The translations under genes were made by a program, and so were the position numbers. From Bursaphelenchus xylophilus (Eukaryota > Nematoda > Chromadorea > Rhabditida > Aphelenchoididae), in the NCBI GenBank assembly GCA_904066235.2, contig CAJFCV020000004.1:5580001-5644000 (forward strand): a stretch of DNA of 64,000 bases, in the 5' to 3' direction. Below are positions 45,405 to 57,755 of this stretch, one piece after another; position 1 is the stretch's first letter; each line of letters starts with the position of its first letter. Under the pieces are notes generated by a model. The model was not told where the DNA came from. It worked only from the letters and a program-made list of their open reading frames with translations, and did not search any database.

Positions 45405-45563
45405 ATGGACGACCAACTAGGAGCTGAAGAGAAGATCAGAAGATTGGGATGGTTCCTGCTCATCTTGTGGATTATGGTAGTTTGTTGGATCACTAAAGAT
45501 TACTGGTGTCCATCCCTGGTAAATCGAAGAAAGAACCGGGAATTCGAACGAATCGACTTTTAA
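45405..45563 (+). CDS. 52-residue single-pass membrane microprotein, family not recognised
   Basis: An uninterrupted frame from ATG to TAA. The protein starts MDDQLGAEEKIRRLG, then has one hydrophobic helix (WFLLILWIMVVCWI), then KDYWCPSLVNRRKN and ends FERIDF. A strong unpaired acceptor (TTGCTTTTTCAG, ending at 45360) sits 44 nt upstream of the ATG and fits a spliced-leader site. The negative N-terminus and Arg-rich C-terminal flank suggest the C-terminus stays on the cytosolic side (positive-inside). No homologue comes to mind; it may be a nematode-specific small membrane protein, or a first exon of something larger, though I find no good continuation. Confidence 0.5.
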   Translation: MDDQLGAEEKIRRLGWFLLILWIMVVCWITKDYWCPSLVNRRKNREFERIDF

Positions 45564-46101
45564 TCTGCGTTCATTTTACCTTACCAGATCTGTTTCACGC
45601 ATAATAATATAAAAGTGCGCGTCAGTCCAGCACATTTCCTGGCCTGTTTAACGATATTATTTTTCAAAAGTGAGGTAAGCGTTTTATCGCTTTTCTTCCG
45701 AATGACCGGTGCGGTATTACTTGTTCAACCTATATAATTTTTTTATCACAATGAATAAAAAATACTACTTTAACAGTTTTATTCTTTGTACATCCTAATT
45801 TTATACCTACAATGGCGGATCTGATCCAGCCGCCAAAAACACGCACATTTGCTTTCGGGAAGTGAAGAAAATCCCGCGAAAAGGTTCACTTCCTGCCAGA
45901 ATTTCCTCCTTTTTGGAATCCTTTTAGATGAATTTTTGTCCTTTCCCGGAACCAAAATTGTACATTTTTGCGACTGGATCAGGTTTGATGCTGGACGGCA
46001 GTGTTTTTGCATTATTACATTTTCTGGGCCAAAAACCACTTTCCCCATTACAACAATCGCAAACTGTATTTTCCAGTAGTACCCAGAAGATACCGGTATT
46101 C
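45564..46101. other. Intergenic region and COX10 3' UTR
   Basis: Convergent region. Two overlapping short frames (minus 45779-46048; plus 45928-46113) have no recognisable homology and are treated as unproven. The plus-strand frame does begin directly after a CTTTTAG acceptor. Confidence 0.4.
45778..45783 (-). terminator. Candidate poly(A) signal of COX10
   Basis: AATAAA on the minus strand (TTTATT on plus), about 320 nt beyond the COX10 stop codon. Confidence 0.45.
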
Positions 46102-47324
46102 CTATTGCTTTAAAATTGAATGCCCGGGCAGTTGAGCGACATCAGGACCTCTCTGGGAATCACTTCTTCCCTTCTGACTGATTCCCATCAAAACCATGAT
46201 CAAGGGAAGATACAGCAATGAGTATCTGAACAATGTCCGACTGTTCTTCGAATCCGGAGATTTGTAAAATTTGTATGAAAGGTAGATCAAGATGGCATTC
46301 AGAGGGATTGACTCCAGGGCAAAGTTTACCGGAGTGAGGTCAAAACATGGCGCTGCCACCGAACACAGGCCCAACAATCCTACGGCATGCCTGAAAATAT
46401 TATTTTGCATCTAACTTCACCCTTCCTCTTACCGCATCGTCGTTTTTCGACACAAATCTTCATCTGTAACACACATGACTCTGTATCCAGCTCTACTATA
46501 ATCTCCTCGCAAATTCCAGCTAAGCCCATTAAAGTGAGGAAATTGCCATGAGTAATGAATGGCGGCCAAAACGAGAGCACCTGCATCCAATCCTCCAGTC
46601 ATGGCCGCATATCCCATCAGCGGAGGGATCGCTCCAACAACAGCCCCCGCCCATGTACATCCAATATGATACCTCTTCATGGGAGTATATACACCAGCGT
46701 AAAGGAATACATTTAGAAGGCCAAGTCCGGCTGCCAAAGGATTACATCCTACACAATAACTTTTTTTGAAGAGCACATACCTAACCACAATGCTGTCGCA
46801 CCAGCCACAGATGTGACTCCAGCAAACGTAAAAGCATGTAATGGAGAGAACCTGTGAGTAACCAATACTCTGGACTGTGTCCGTTTCATCTGTGCGTCAT
46901 AGGGGGCCTCCAATAAATGATTGAATGCATTCGCTGAAGCCGACATCAATGTCGTTCCCAATGCGCAATAGCCAAGCGTCCTCCAGTCTAATGGCACTGG
47001 GGCCATAACTACACCACTCATGGCGGACGTAGTGATTAACATTGTCAACCGGTGTTTTGATAACTAAAGTAATAGAAATAATACAATGCGCTTTACCTGC
47101 AAATACGCCCCAATCAATCCTCTAGGAGCCATTTGACTCCATTCTGACGCCCGTGAACCTCTGACAATCAACTTCAGCGTCTGCGGACGAGATCTTGGCA
47201 GATTTGGTGTCGTAACGTTAACGACATTGTCTGGAGTAACCACATATTCCGCTTTTAATGGTCTGGCAGTGCAGTAGATTCTAGACACCAAAAATCTACA
47301 TACTGAAGGGGATAAATTATGCAT
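46102..47324 (-). CDS. cox-10: Protoheme IX farnesyltransferase, mitochondrial (COX10)
   Basis: UbiA-family prenyltransferase in the inner mitochondrial membrane that converts heme b to heme O for cytochrome c oxidase. Family motifs: [17 protein letters not shown] at TM1, the first prenyl-diphosphate/Mg site [18 protein letters not shown] (N...E...D..MxRT pattern), [22 protein letters not shown], and the histidine/aromatic motif [15 protein letters not shown]. Exons (descending): 47324-47097, about 47064-46781, about 46750-46434 and about 46392-46102. The start [18 protein letters not shown] is short, basic and presequence-like. Length about 370 residues, normal for the family. The tail has a few polar residues not conserved in COX10. 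Confidence 0.95.
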
Positions 47325-48172
47325 TCTCGCCTCTTGAAAGGCGATATAACCTAAAAGAATAGGTCTTACAAGAGAAGTAAAAAACAAGTGCGACAAAAAT
47401 TTCCTTTGAAAGTTGAACACACGTCAGGATTGCCACATATAATGGTGTTCTAAGTAAGTTTCGCCTATATCGAATTTTGTTGTCCTGCAATGTGCAGAGC
47501 CCAAGACAAGATAAAACTTGTCCTGAACGGTACAGTGGAAATAATTATTATATTCGCACCTCGCAAAGTTTTTGCCTATTGCGTTGTACAGTGCAGAAGA
47601 AGAAAAGACGAAACCCGTGATTGTCATGAGCGAAAAAACATAAATTTACTCGGAAAACGACTCAAAAAGTCTAATAATACGAATCGTTCGGCCAATATAA
47701 CATACCGACACAAAAATTTTTCTCTGTTGAGAAGCGGTTTTTAGGCAAGAATTGCAATTATTGATTCAACTTTTGTGACACTTGGTTAGAAAAATTTTGA
47801 ACCTACCTCTTACAGCACTCTTGTACAGTACCAATGCCCGATGAACAACATCCTGCTGAAATAAATGTTAAATGTCTAATTTAGAAACATAGACCACAGC
47901 CTAAGATACACGGTCATTTAATAACTTTAGCGTCGATAGCTAAGGTGGATGTCAAGTAGCAATTTTCTCGATTTTTTTTGTTGAATGTCTCTGATATCTG
48001 CGACTTGACAAGTAAAATGAGATAATTTTTGAAATAAGCATATTGGATTACATATAATTTTAATTGGAAAAATTTTTTAAATTTCATTTTTACATTATAA
48101 TGCATTACTTAAAATTGTAAAAATCAGAAGAAAAGACTATCATTTTCAAAATCTGCGCCATTGATTACCTCT
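47325..48172. other. Intergenic region upstream of COX10
   Basis: AT-rich, with the COX10 promoter near 47330 and a dispersed repeat near 47731. No supported gene. Confidence 0.45.
47731..47795 (+). repeat. Dispersed repeat, copy 2
   Basis: Same core as 10331-10397 (TTGCAATTATTGATT with matching flanks), same strand, and likewise a few hundred bases upstream of a minus-strand gene start. Confidence 0.6.
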
Positions 48173-48385
48173 TTATCCGATATTTACTGAAAGTTTTAAA
48201 AATGTTACTGCTTTTTTTATAGAGGCGGGCTCTTCGGTCTCATTCAAAGATTTATAAAAACCCCAACGAAAAGACAAAAATGTAAAATCCGCCGAAAGGC
48301 GAGCTGCGCCCTGTGTTCCTATTGCCACGACAAGAGAATAAAATATTGGATGGAAGAACATAATTTCCGGATCTATTGACCACAT
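48173..48385 (-). CDS. Possible 70-residue small membrane protein
   Basis: An open frame starting MWSIDPEIMFFHPIFYS with a hydrophobic centre (HPIFYSLVVAIGTQGAARL) and a charged C-terminal half. It is head-to-head with ST7, with only about 75 bp between the two ATGs, which would imply a bidirectional promoter. The composition resembles small mitochondrial inner-membrane subunits, but I recognise no family. It could be a chance frame. Confidence 0.35.
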   Translation of the reverse strand: MWSIDPEIMFFHPIFYSLVVAIGTQGAARLSADFTFLSFRWGFYKSLNETEEPASIKKAVTFLKLSVNIG

Positions 48386-48458
48386 TTTAGTTCTTGTAAC
48401 GGCCTCATCATTTAAGTGATATAGTTATATTATATAATCTCACAAATCTTGTGGGATA

Positions 48459-51184
48459 ATGTTTGGTTGGCCGTCATTGACTACACGATCATATTTCTGG
48501 CTTTTATATGCGTTGTCTGCTCTTTTTGCCATATATTGTTTAAGAGGGCCGTTGAAGATACCAGATGGTAAGGATATTGGAATACTTTCTCACTGTTCTT
48601 ATTTGATAATATACTGCTTGGAAAAATAATGGTTTTTTTTTTTGATTTCAGTGTTTTCGCTGTCTTCGTATTTTAACAACCTCACGCCGAAGTTCTACGT
48701 CGCGCTAACGGGTACATCTAGTCTGGTGTCCGGCATTATTCTTATATTCGAATGGTGGTATTTTAAAAAGTAAGTGTCTCAGGGCAAAAGGGAAGTGCCG
48801 ACGCACCTGGGCCTTGCTAATTATCTCTGGCTTTTCACTTTTGTGCTCGTGGGGGCCCGGGGGTTGGCCAACTTGTGAGCCGCGCACCTGGGGTTTTCAC
48901 TTATTCGGGTCCAAGACATATCAGCTGCAGTTTATATCTAATTTCTTGTAAATTTAAACGTGTCCATGGGTAATGCGCAAATGTAAGCGGATTTTTATAA
49001 GTGGTTAAAAGTCAGTTGTTTGCAAACGCTATTTAACCTTTTTAGTAACAACCTCGAAAATGGAATGGATCTTGAGGATCAGAGTGATGGCGAAGACTCT
49101 TTAGAGCAAAACAGTAAGTTTTTCAAATATTGTATTTACTTTTTAGAATGCGAAACTGGCCCTGAGGAGCTTTCTAATGATTGTAAAGTTTGGAGAAATC
49201 CTACGGCGCTCTTTAGAGGCGCTGAATATCAAAGGTTTAGTAAAATGACGCAGAGAGATCCTTTAACATTTCATGATCTGAACTTATCAGCCCAAGATCA
49301 TCAGCAAATATTTTGCTGTGAGCAGGATGCAGGAAGAGAAGATTACGAAAGTAAGTCTTTCTTTTGTTTAAGTCTATAATACACGGTTTCTTTCTATATT
49401 TTATTTTGTTTTAGTAATGCAACTGGCATGGAGAGAGCGTGACGGCTCTAGCCGGATAAAAGCTGCCAAACGAGCTTTAGAAATTAATCAAGACTGTGCG
49501 CCAGCCCTTATTTTATTAGCCGAGGAGGACTGCGAAACGTTGAATGAAGCTGAGGAACTTTTAAGGTATATTTTCTCCTTATTTTGACACTTTGTTTTAG
49601 GAAAGCACAGAGACCCGCTGAGATTGCTTACCGAAGAAGTCAGGCACTCGGGCAATATGATCCTGATTCGGCCGAGAGAACCAGAGATATGAACATGCTC
49701 GTGTTCATTCGAAGGAGAATAGCTATGATTTTGAGAAGACAAGGGCGATTACGGGAAGCAATCAAGATTATGAGAGATGTACGTTTTTTTACAATAACAG
49801 TGTAAAATCAGCGTTTTTAACCGACCGGCTTTAAATTTTTTGCGTAGATAGAACAATTTCACATGACAAAAATGACGGCAGTTTGACAATGTGACTGACG
49901 CATAAAGTTGACGACTTAACAGCCCTTTTAAATATCGTTGCAATCCCTGAATATTTGTGCAGCGAAACCTTAATTTTTTGTTAATTTTTGCAGAGCTGGT
50001 TGTTATTCTACTAAACTCATGTTTGCGTTGTGATTTGTGAAATTAGGTACTGCTACTTTTTCCGGGGTTAGCTTTCTGCGTGAAATCTGAAATACGCACA
50101 AAATTTTACAAAAAAAAGCGAAAGTTAAAGTGTTTTTTAATGTCGCTTGTCATATTCGATTTGACAATCCTGGTTTTATTCTGTCATTATTATCGAATTA
50201 CAGTTAATAAAAGAATATCCTTTGATGAATGTGATGAATATCCACGAGAATCTAATAGAAGCTTTGTTGGAACAACGGGCGTATGCCGATGCGCAGGCTG
50301 TCCTCGCCAAATATGATGGTAAGAACAGTCCGATGTGCCTAGATTATATAGTTTTCGAATTTGTAATCATTTTGTTTTTAGATATAGCCCTTCCAAAATC
50401 AGCAACAATATGTTTTAGCTCTGCCTTATTGAAAACACGGTTAATCGCGGATAAGTGAGTTATATTTTGGTTTTAAATTGACGTTTAGATTTGAAACGGA
50501 TTCCTTGAGGCGTCGAGGATTCTCTTCGGCTGAAATGAGTGCCGTTGAAGCGATCCATAGGGCCGTCGAATTCAATCCTCATGTGCCTCTGTATCTCCTC
50601 GAAATGAAGCCTTTGATCCTACCTCCCGAACACATTTTGAAAAGGGGAGATTCTGAAGCCATAGCTTACGCCTTTTGGCATTTGCCCCATTGGAAACGGG
50701 TTGATGGAGCTCTTCAAGTCTTGCAATACACTTGGGAAGGAAGTAAGTGTGGCCAATGTAGTGTTAATATTGGTTTCTTTAGCGTTTCGGTTGATCCCTA
50801 ATCCTACGGAAAAGGGGCATCTTTTCTATCCGTACCCTCCAACCACCGCCGCGTCCGAAAGAGAACTACTCCCTGGTAAGTTACGGTATTATTGCAGACC
50901 ACTGTTTAGGTTGGCATGAGATGTCGATATACCCAAAACGCAGTTTTCCGTTTGGAACCATCTTAACGACTCTTCTGTGTATAGCTGTGGCCATCTCCGC
51001 GATCGTCCTTCATCATTTCCCCCAATCCCTCAATGAAGTCGTCGACAAATTTAGTGTTTATTTAATGGCCATATCAAGCTCCTTGGTTGAGTACATTTAC
51101 AACTTTGTGCCCGAAAACATCCCCGCCTTAATTGCATCAAAGAGTCCGACACCGGCTGTCTCCAACCAGCCAGTACGGGCCTGA
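48459..51184 (+). CDS. ST7: Suppressor of tumorigenicity 7 homologue (ST7)
   Basis: Membrane protein of the ST7 family, of uncertain molecular function, with TPR-like repeats. Family blocks in order: [20 protein letters not shown] and EWWYFK (TM segments), [108 protein letters not shown] and [11 protein letters not shown]-terminal hydrophobic segments around 50945-51130 complete it; about 530 residues. Exons start at 48459 and are interrupted by introns near 48570-48650, 48770-49045, 49113-49146, 49351-49413, 49567-49601, 49779-50202, 50320-50381, 50456-50490, 50741-50781 and 50877-50909. The first exon adds a short hydrophobic N-terminus ([18 protein letters not shown]). The intron at 49779 is long for this window. 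MON2 follows 327 bp downstream on the same strand. Confidence 0.93.
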
Positions 51185-51511
51185 TAATCAAACCGAGTCT
51201 ACAGTTCTCTCAGTTTTCATTGATCTCTATGGTATTTGGAACGTGTGTGCTATGGTAGAAAACCGTTAAATTATATCTAGTCCAGTTTTTTAACATGATT
51301 ACGCATTTCAATGCAACTCATAATATATTTGGTTCTTAATTATAATATATTTATGCTAACCATCCATTTTTGTTTGTGGAATGCGAGATTGTCTCAATAC
51401 GAATAAAGTTGCAAAACTAGAGAACAAAACTGGAGAGTCTGAATGTTGTGACATTGTTATACCTGTTTATCGTTCTTCTTTCGCTTTTTATGGGAATTTA
51501 ATGCTTTAGAA

Positions 51512-54500
51512 ATGTCTGGGGATGGAGCACAGACAAGTGATTCGGCCAAACTAATCGAATACTTGCTTAGTGATCTCCGAAGTCTATCCACAGAAGCCAA
51601 GAAGAAGCACACTCATGTGAAAGATGCAGCGGAATCCTGTCTGGTCAAGGTCAGGAACATCTCCACCAACTCACAACCTCATTCCCTCCTCCAGAATATG
51701 AGATCTGGATGTAATGAAATCCTTCATCCAATGATTCTTGGATGTAGCACCAGAGTGCCCAAACTTGTCCAGATATCGCTTCAAGGGATTCAACATATGT
51801 TACAGTACAGAGTTGTCTCTCCGGTAAGGGTGGTATTATTTATTTGATCGTTTCTCTTTAGAATTCAGCTTCAACCATTGTAAACGAGCTATGGAATCTG
51901 GCAGAGAATGAATGCGAAGAGTTGAGAGTACTGCAGACGGTAACCTCATTTGTGAATTCTGAACTTTTGGTTACGGATGGTGCCTTGGCCAGATGTATTG
52001 TCCTCTCCATCAAGCTCAACTTTTCCAAAGATCCCTCAGTTATAAACGCGGCCAATGCTGCAGTCAGACAATTGTTTAGTTGTGTATTCGAAAGAGTGAT
52101 CCAAGAAGATGGCATGAAAGGTGCCGAGATGACCATAGTCTCCGAGATCGTCCGGGAACATTCCAGCCAAGCCCCACCTACGCTTAGACCATGTGCTGCT
52201 GACGGATACATGTTACTTAGGGTGAGAATGAATGATTGTCGCTTATTTTTTCTAGGATTTATGTGCATTGGTCAAAAGGGAACAACCGGTATGGCTTGAA
52301 GGCGTTCAGAGGATCACTCTTACGCTATCATTGGAGCTTTTGGAGGCGATTCTAAAAAATTACCCTTCCATTTTCTTTAAACACGCAGAATATGCGGATC
52401 TCCTCAAGAATTCTATATGCCCCCAACTAGTCAAATTGTTCGCTCAAGACAAAGACGTCAAAGTAAGTGAGATTATGTGTGGATTTATGCCTTGTTTCGA
52501 AGAGATTGTGCATAAAAGTTTAGGTGGTTTCTCAGCTTTCTTCGCGTGATGCACAGTACGCGGCGGCCCAATTGAATCGACGGTCGGTATCGTCGCTTTC
52601 CTCAGCTTCCATTCAGTCAAATTCAAGTCAACGTCCTTATTTTTCGGTGATTATGAGAGCTCTGCGGATAACTTATATCCTCATCTCCTTTTATCACAAG
52701 GTTTTGGTAAGTTAAACATGCATTTGGTTGATAATATGTTGTAGGCTCTTCAATGTGAAATCCTAATTTCTTTCCTCCTGGAGCTTTTGTCTCAAGAGCA
52801 TTCCGTTTGGCAATCCGCAGTTTCCCTAGAAGTTCTCCATCGATTAACAGTCCAGCCCGAACTCATGGGATGGCTCTGCGAAAATTTTGATATGAAATCA
52901 GATTCGACTCCATTGGTGGCTAATATCCTCGCAAAACTTAAAGGATTTATTCTAAAGACTTTGGAGGCAGCTTCCATCGATGAAACTCTCAAAGAAAAAG
53001 AGAATCAATCATTAAATACGTTTGGACAGACCGGATTCGTCTTCAATGGAGCTTTCATCCCACTTAATGAGAACTTGTCAGCAAAAAGATGGATGATGTA
53101 AATAATAAAAATTTTTGTTTTATATTTTTAGATTGGAATGGTTGGATAAACATGACCCGGCTAGTGTTCCTGAAGGCTACAACCTTTCCGTTGCCTACTT
53201 CAGTTTGGTCGATCTTACGCATAGTATCTACGCCGTTGTAGAAGAGGATAATTCACCCTCGTATTCACTTCAAAATAAGCCGACCGAATCACAAAGGAAG
53301 TCAGAAGTGGCTTCACAATTGTATCTATCATCATATAAGAAGTTGATCGAAGGATTAACCTTACTGTTGGAATGTAGTATCGATGATTCAATAACTGAAG
53401 CCGTTCTGAATTGCCTATCAACCATTATGGTAATGGGATGTAAAGTTGGGAACAGCGAGGCCAGAGATGCTACTGTAAGGGCTATCTGCAAAGCTTCATT
53501 ACCTCATGGATACTTTGGAAACTATGTTGAACCATGCAGTCCAGCGAATATTGAAAAGCACCGGGAAGGAGAGAACAATAATATTAATCAACATGGAAAG
53601 AGTAAGAAGTTTGATTCAGTGTCATTGATTGTTTTAGATAAGAATTTAGAAGAATCAGCTGTTATTGGAGAGCCAAGTCAAGTGGTAGTAATGAGCACAG
53701 TATGCCCAGTTCCTTCACTGACGTCTGCCCAAGCCAATTTAAATGTAATGTTAACCGCGAAGAACCTTCAAGTAGGGAGATTGTTGATAAATGCGGTTCA
53801 AAGTTGTGGGGATCGGTTGTTGGACTCGTGGGAAGTTGTTCTGGCTACTCTGCAACACTTCTTCTGGATATTAGGGATCAAACCCACACCAAATGGAGCC
53901 TTCAAAGTCGATACATCGGCTGAAGGAATATCTGCCACAAATGGAGGCGCAATCGTTACAACGGCCGTGTCATCCGAATTACCGGAGCTAAACTCGTTGC
54001 TGAACAAATTGTTCGAGTCCACTTCGGGATACGACGAGACATCACTTCATTATGTTATTGCTGGCTTATCCAAGTTATCAAACGATTCAATGATTGTGGG
54101 GAGTCAGAATCCATCCAAAGAACCGTCTCTTTTTCCGCTGGCAAGGTTGCTTCAAACAGCCGAGAATAATCTGAAAAGGTTTACCATCTTCTGGCGGCCA
54201 ATAACATCTCATCTTTTGGAGGTAAGAAATTTTAATTATAGTCAAACACGGAGTTTAGATTTGTGTCCATCCGAATGCGATCTTGAGAGACTGGGGATCC
54301 GTTTGTCTAACTTCGTTAATTAAGAATGCTCTGAATTCTTTGGGAGATGGAAAGGACGAGGAAGAACAGCATGTTGTGGTAAGCCTTTGAGTAAGATGTT
54401 GAATCCTTCATTTTTAGAAGCAAGAACAATTGATAATGAACCCTCTGGCCATGATGAGTGACTCAGAATACGTAGACGTCCGATCCAAGCAGCTGGACTG

Positions 54501-57500
54501 TCTACTTAATGTATTACAGTCAGACAGACATCATTTACATCCCCAATTATGGCCTACTGTTATCGAAATTGTGACTACGGTGGTAGATCAGAGAACGATT
54601 GCAAATGCCGAGCTGGTTGATCAGGGTTTTGGAATTGTGAAATTGATGATCAAGGAGTTTCTGAGTGGGTTGCCTCTCGAATGTGTGCAGTTGGTGGTGG
54701 AGACGGACTCCAAGTATGGGCATCAACAGCTCAACATGAATATATCATTGGCGGCTGTCGGATTGCTGGTAAGACGACTGTAATCATGTTATTTTTTGTT
54801 TAGTGGGATATCTCCGATTTTGTCAGCGGCATTGGGCACACTGAAGGCAGCGATAATGTGGAAAAAATGTGGCTGGTCATCTACAACTGTCTAAGTGAGC
54901 TGTGCGTGGATGCCAGACCTCCAGTCAGGAAGTCAGCTTGCGATACCCTCCTTCAAACAGTCGCTGCTCATGGCCACACTTTGAAGGCGAACACTTGGTC
55001 CCATATGGTGTGGAAGGTGAGAGGCGGTATAGTTGACGTTTATACATTTGTAGATTTTATTCCCGATGTTGGACAAGGTCCGTGTGGAGACAAAGAATGC
55101 ATCCACTAAGAGATCGGACTCCTCAGCTCTTGGTGCACCCAATATGATCCTTCATCATTCCAGAGATACCGAATCCAAACAGTGGGCGGAGACTACAGTA
55201 AGAACCCTTGGTGGGGTTGTTAAAATATTCAACGCCCAGAGGAATACATTGCTTGAATTAGGTCTGTTTTAAAGTCTATTTCTATGTTACTTTAGATACA
55301 TTCGAGAACTCCTGGAAGACTTTGTTGACGTTTATCGAATATGTGGCCGGGACGGATAACAGCGAGATGTCTCTGGCTGCTTTGAAGAATTTCCAAGAAT
55401 TGCTATTTGGCCGGGCTCAAAGTGGCGCCAATCCTAAGAAAAAGAAGAATGGGTAAGATTGAGAAGGGGTTTTTATTGTTCTTTTAGATCTGTCGGCGAG
55501 GAACAAGCGTTGCCGTTACCCGAGAAGTTGTGGATGATCTCGTGGAGGGCCTTCACCAATATTTCCAAAGCAATTACATCTCCGACCATCCCCGAGGCGT
55601 CCCTTTCGACGGTTGATGTGATGACATCTGCTTCGGAATATCCAAAGCATTTCATTCCGGGAACGTTCCACTTTACCACCTTGTTATCTGCATTCCAGCC
55701 GTTGTTCTATCGAGTTTGCAAAAGATTAGAGCCGAATGATGTTGGCAAAGATGGAATTTTGGCCATTTTCAAGGTTTGTGGAACAGTGTTTTGATAAATT
55801 TTTCGGTTTTTTTTGTGGATAAAGATGTGAGTCGTATGAGTTTATTCGAAAGCTTTCTTTGGTTTTATGAACTTTAATGTGTCCGTTCTTATCAAGCCCT
55901 GGCCAAGTCGGAGGAGCCATTTATCGGCGGAAACATTTATCGGCTTTTTGATGGCATGAACTTCAAAAAAGACGGCAAATTTCTCCGCCAAACGTTGTAA
56001 TTTCCAGGAGAAGTCAAGAACAGTTTTCGTCTGAATTTTAAAAAGAAATATCAATTCATAAAGCAAAAGAATTTTTCGAGTGACTTGACAGATCTGACAG
56101 ATATCCGAAAGAATTTTTTGGTATATTTCTGAACATCGTTTCGTTGAGATATAACTTTTCATTCGTTTAGCGAATAGTGAGCACCCCAATGTCCCCAGAC
56201 CAAGGCCCTTTTATGATGACCACGCAGAACTCTGAAATCAACCCATCGCAAGAATGTATTTTGGATTGTGTCTATGTCATTTTTCAGGTAAATTATTATT
56301 ATTTTGGTGCACCATCAGCTGATGTGTAGCATTTTTTTTTGCTTTGTAGGAGCAAACTGAACCCAACTCGAAACTGCGCCCCGCCATTCCTGATCTTCTA
56401 AAGATGCTACTCGAATTTGTTGGATTCTCAATTCGGCCACCAGTTTCTGGGTTTGTTCAAAAGGATAAGCAAGTCAATTGGGCCCAACAAAACTTGATTT
56501 CCTTCGCTGAGTTGTCCCTGAGAACTTCCGTCGCCTACTTCTCTAAAGTTTACAACTTCCCTGAGGTACTGCAACAGCTGGTGTTTGTGGACTTTATTCA
56601 TGTAAGTTTGGGTGAAAACCTATTATAGATATTTTTTGTGTCTTTATCTGAGGACTTTTGTTATAGGCCATCCGAGAACCCTTATCCCAAAAATATCAGT
56701 GCCCCAGCCAGACGACCTGGAAGATCGCGGCCAATTTCTTAATCCAAGTCTGCGGAATTGGTCTTCCTATGGCTCGAGATAATGGTAGGGTTCTTTTGTC
56801 TTACTGTTATATAACCACTTTTTTAGCTCTTAAATTCTCTACGCTTTGGCCTGTTTTGGCTGATACCATCGAAGGTTTTCTCTTTACAAAAACAAAATCA
56901 GAGACCCCGTTGAGTGCTGATGAGAGAAAACGTCACGAATACATTGATTGTCAAGTCATTGAACTGATTCGAGTAGAAATCTTACCGTATGCCTCTCAAT
57001 TGCCCCGCGAGTTTATGCAACGAGTCATCGAAATCTTGAATCGGGGCTCGATTAACACGATGGATCCCAATGACGTTTTGGGTAAGTCTGAGCGTGTGCA
57101 TTCACCCCTTCGTTGAGGACATACTGCTTGAATATTAGGTAGCACCAGGCTTTACTAATTCGTCCCCTTCGCTTTAGCATTTTAGTGTGACATACTTTCG
57201 GTTCAGGGATAATATTTCCGAGACTATGATTTAGCTTCAGACTCCTTCCAACAACGAGCAGATCTCTCCCGCGTTTGTTTCGACGCCTTGTTATCGATGA
57301 GTAAAGGCGGTGAGGATGAAAATGGGAAGAAAAACTCGGTTCTGAACTCGCTGGGGTCGGCCGCAATCTCATCGTTGCTAAATCGATGTAAACAAGTAAG
57401 TCTGGATGTAACAGATTGATAAATGTTTAATTTTAGTGGTCTTAAAATTTTGTTTTAGGTCCTAAACAACTATGCTCGTGATGAACAAGGTGCGGGCCAT

Positions 57501-57755
57501 TTCCGTCTTCCCCAGGAGAGAATATTCGAAATGATTTCTGTTCTGAGAGCTATCTCGACTCTGATCGATGGCCTCACCAAACATCCCGAGGCGGTGCATT
57601 CCTCCCTATATCAACACCTTGTCAGTCTTCATCCCAATCTTGTGCAACTGATCCCCTCTTGTCGTAGCGATCAACAGATCGAACTGGCCTTAATGACCGC
57701 CCTCAACTCGTATCAGACCCTCCTTCTTATCAATATCCACAACAGAAACCTGTAA
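51512..57755 (+). CDS. mon-2: MON2 homologue (Golgi/endosome trafficking, Arf-GEF-like scaffold)
   Basis: Large HEAT-repeat-type protein of about 1,600 residues related to BIG/GBF Arf exchange factors but without a Sec7 domain. MON2 acts at the trans-Golgi and endosomes with DOP1 and the flippase in retrograde sorting. The N-terminal DCB block (LIEYLLSDLRSLSTEAKKKH, KDAAESCLVKVR) and HUS-type block (DLCALVKREQPVWLEGVQ) match the family, as do ENSWKTLLTFIE and the C-terminal LNNYARDEQGAGHFRLPQER. At least 17 short introns; the longer ones are 55775-56170 and 57082-57228. The ATG at 51512 is two bases after a GCTTTAG acceptor, a likely spliced-leader site. The order ST7 then MON2 suggests a conserved pair or operon. 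Confidence 0.93.

Noticed and set aside
45779..46113. Minus-strand 89-codon and plus-strand 61-codon frames around the COX10 3' end
   Set aside because: They overlap antiparallel and one sits in the likely COX10 3' UTR. The plus frame's acceptor at 45925-45927 keeps it as a weak possibility, but nothing else supports it.
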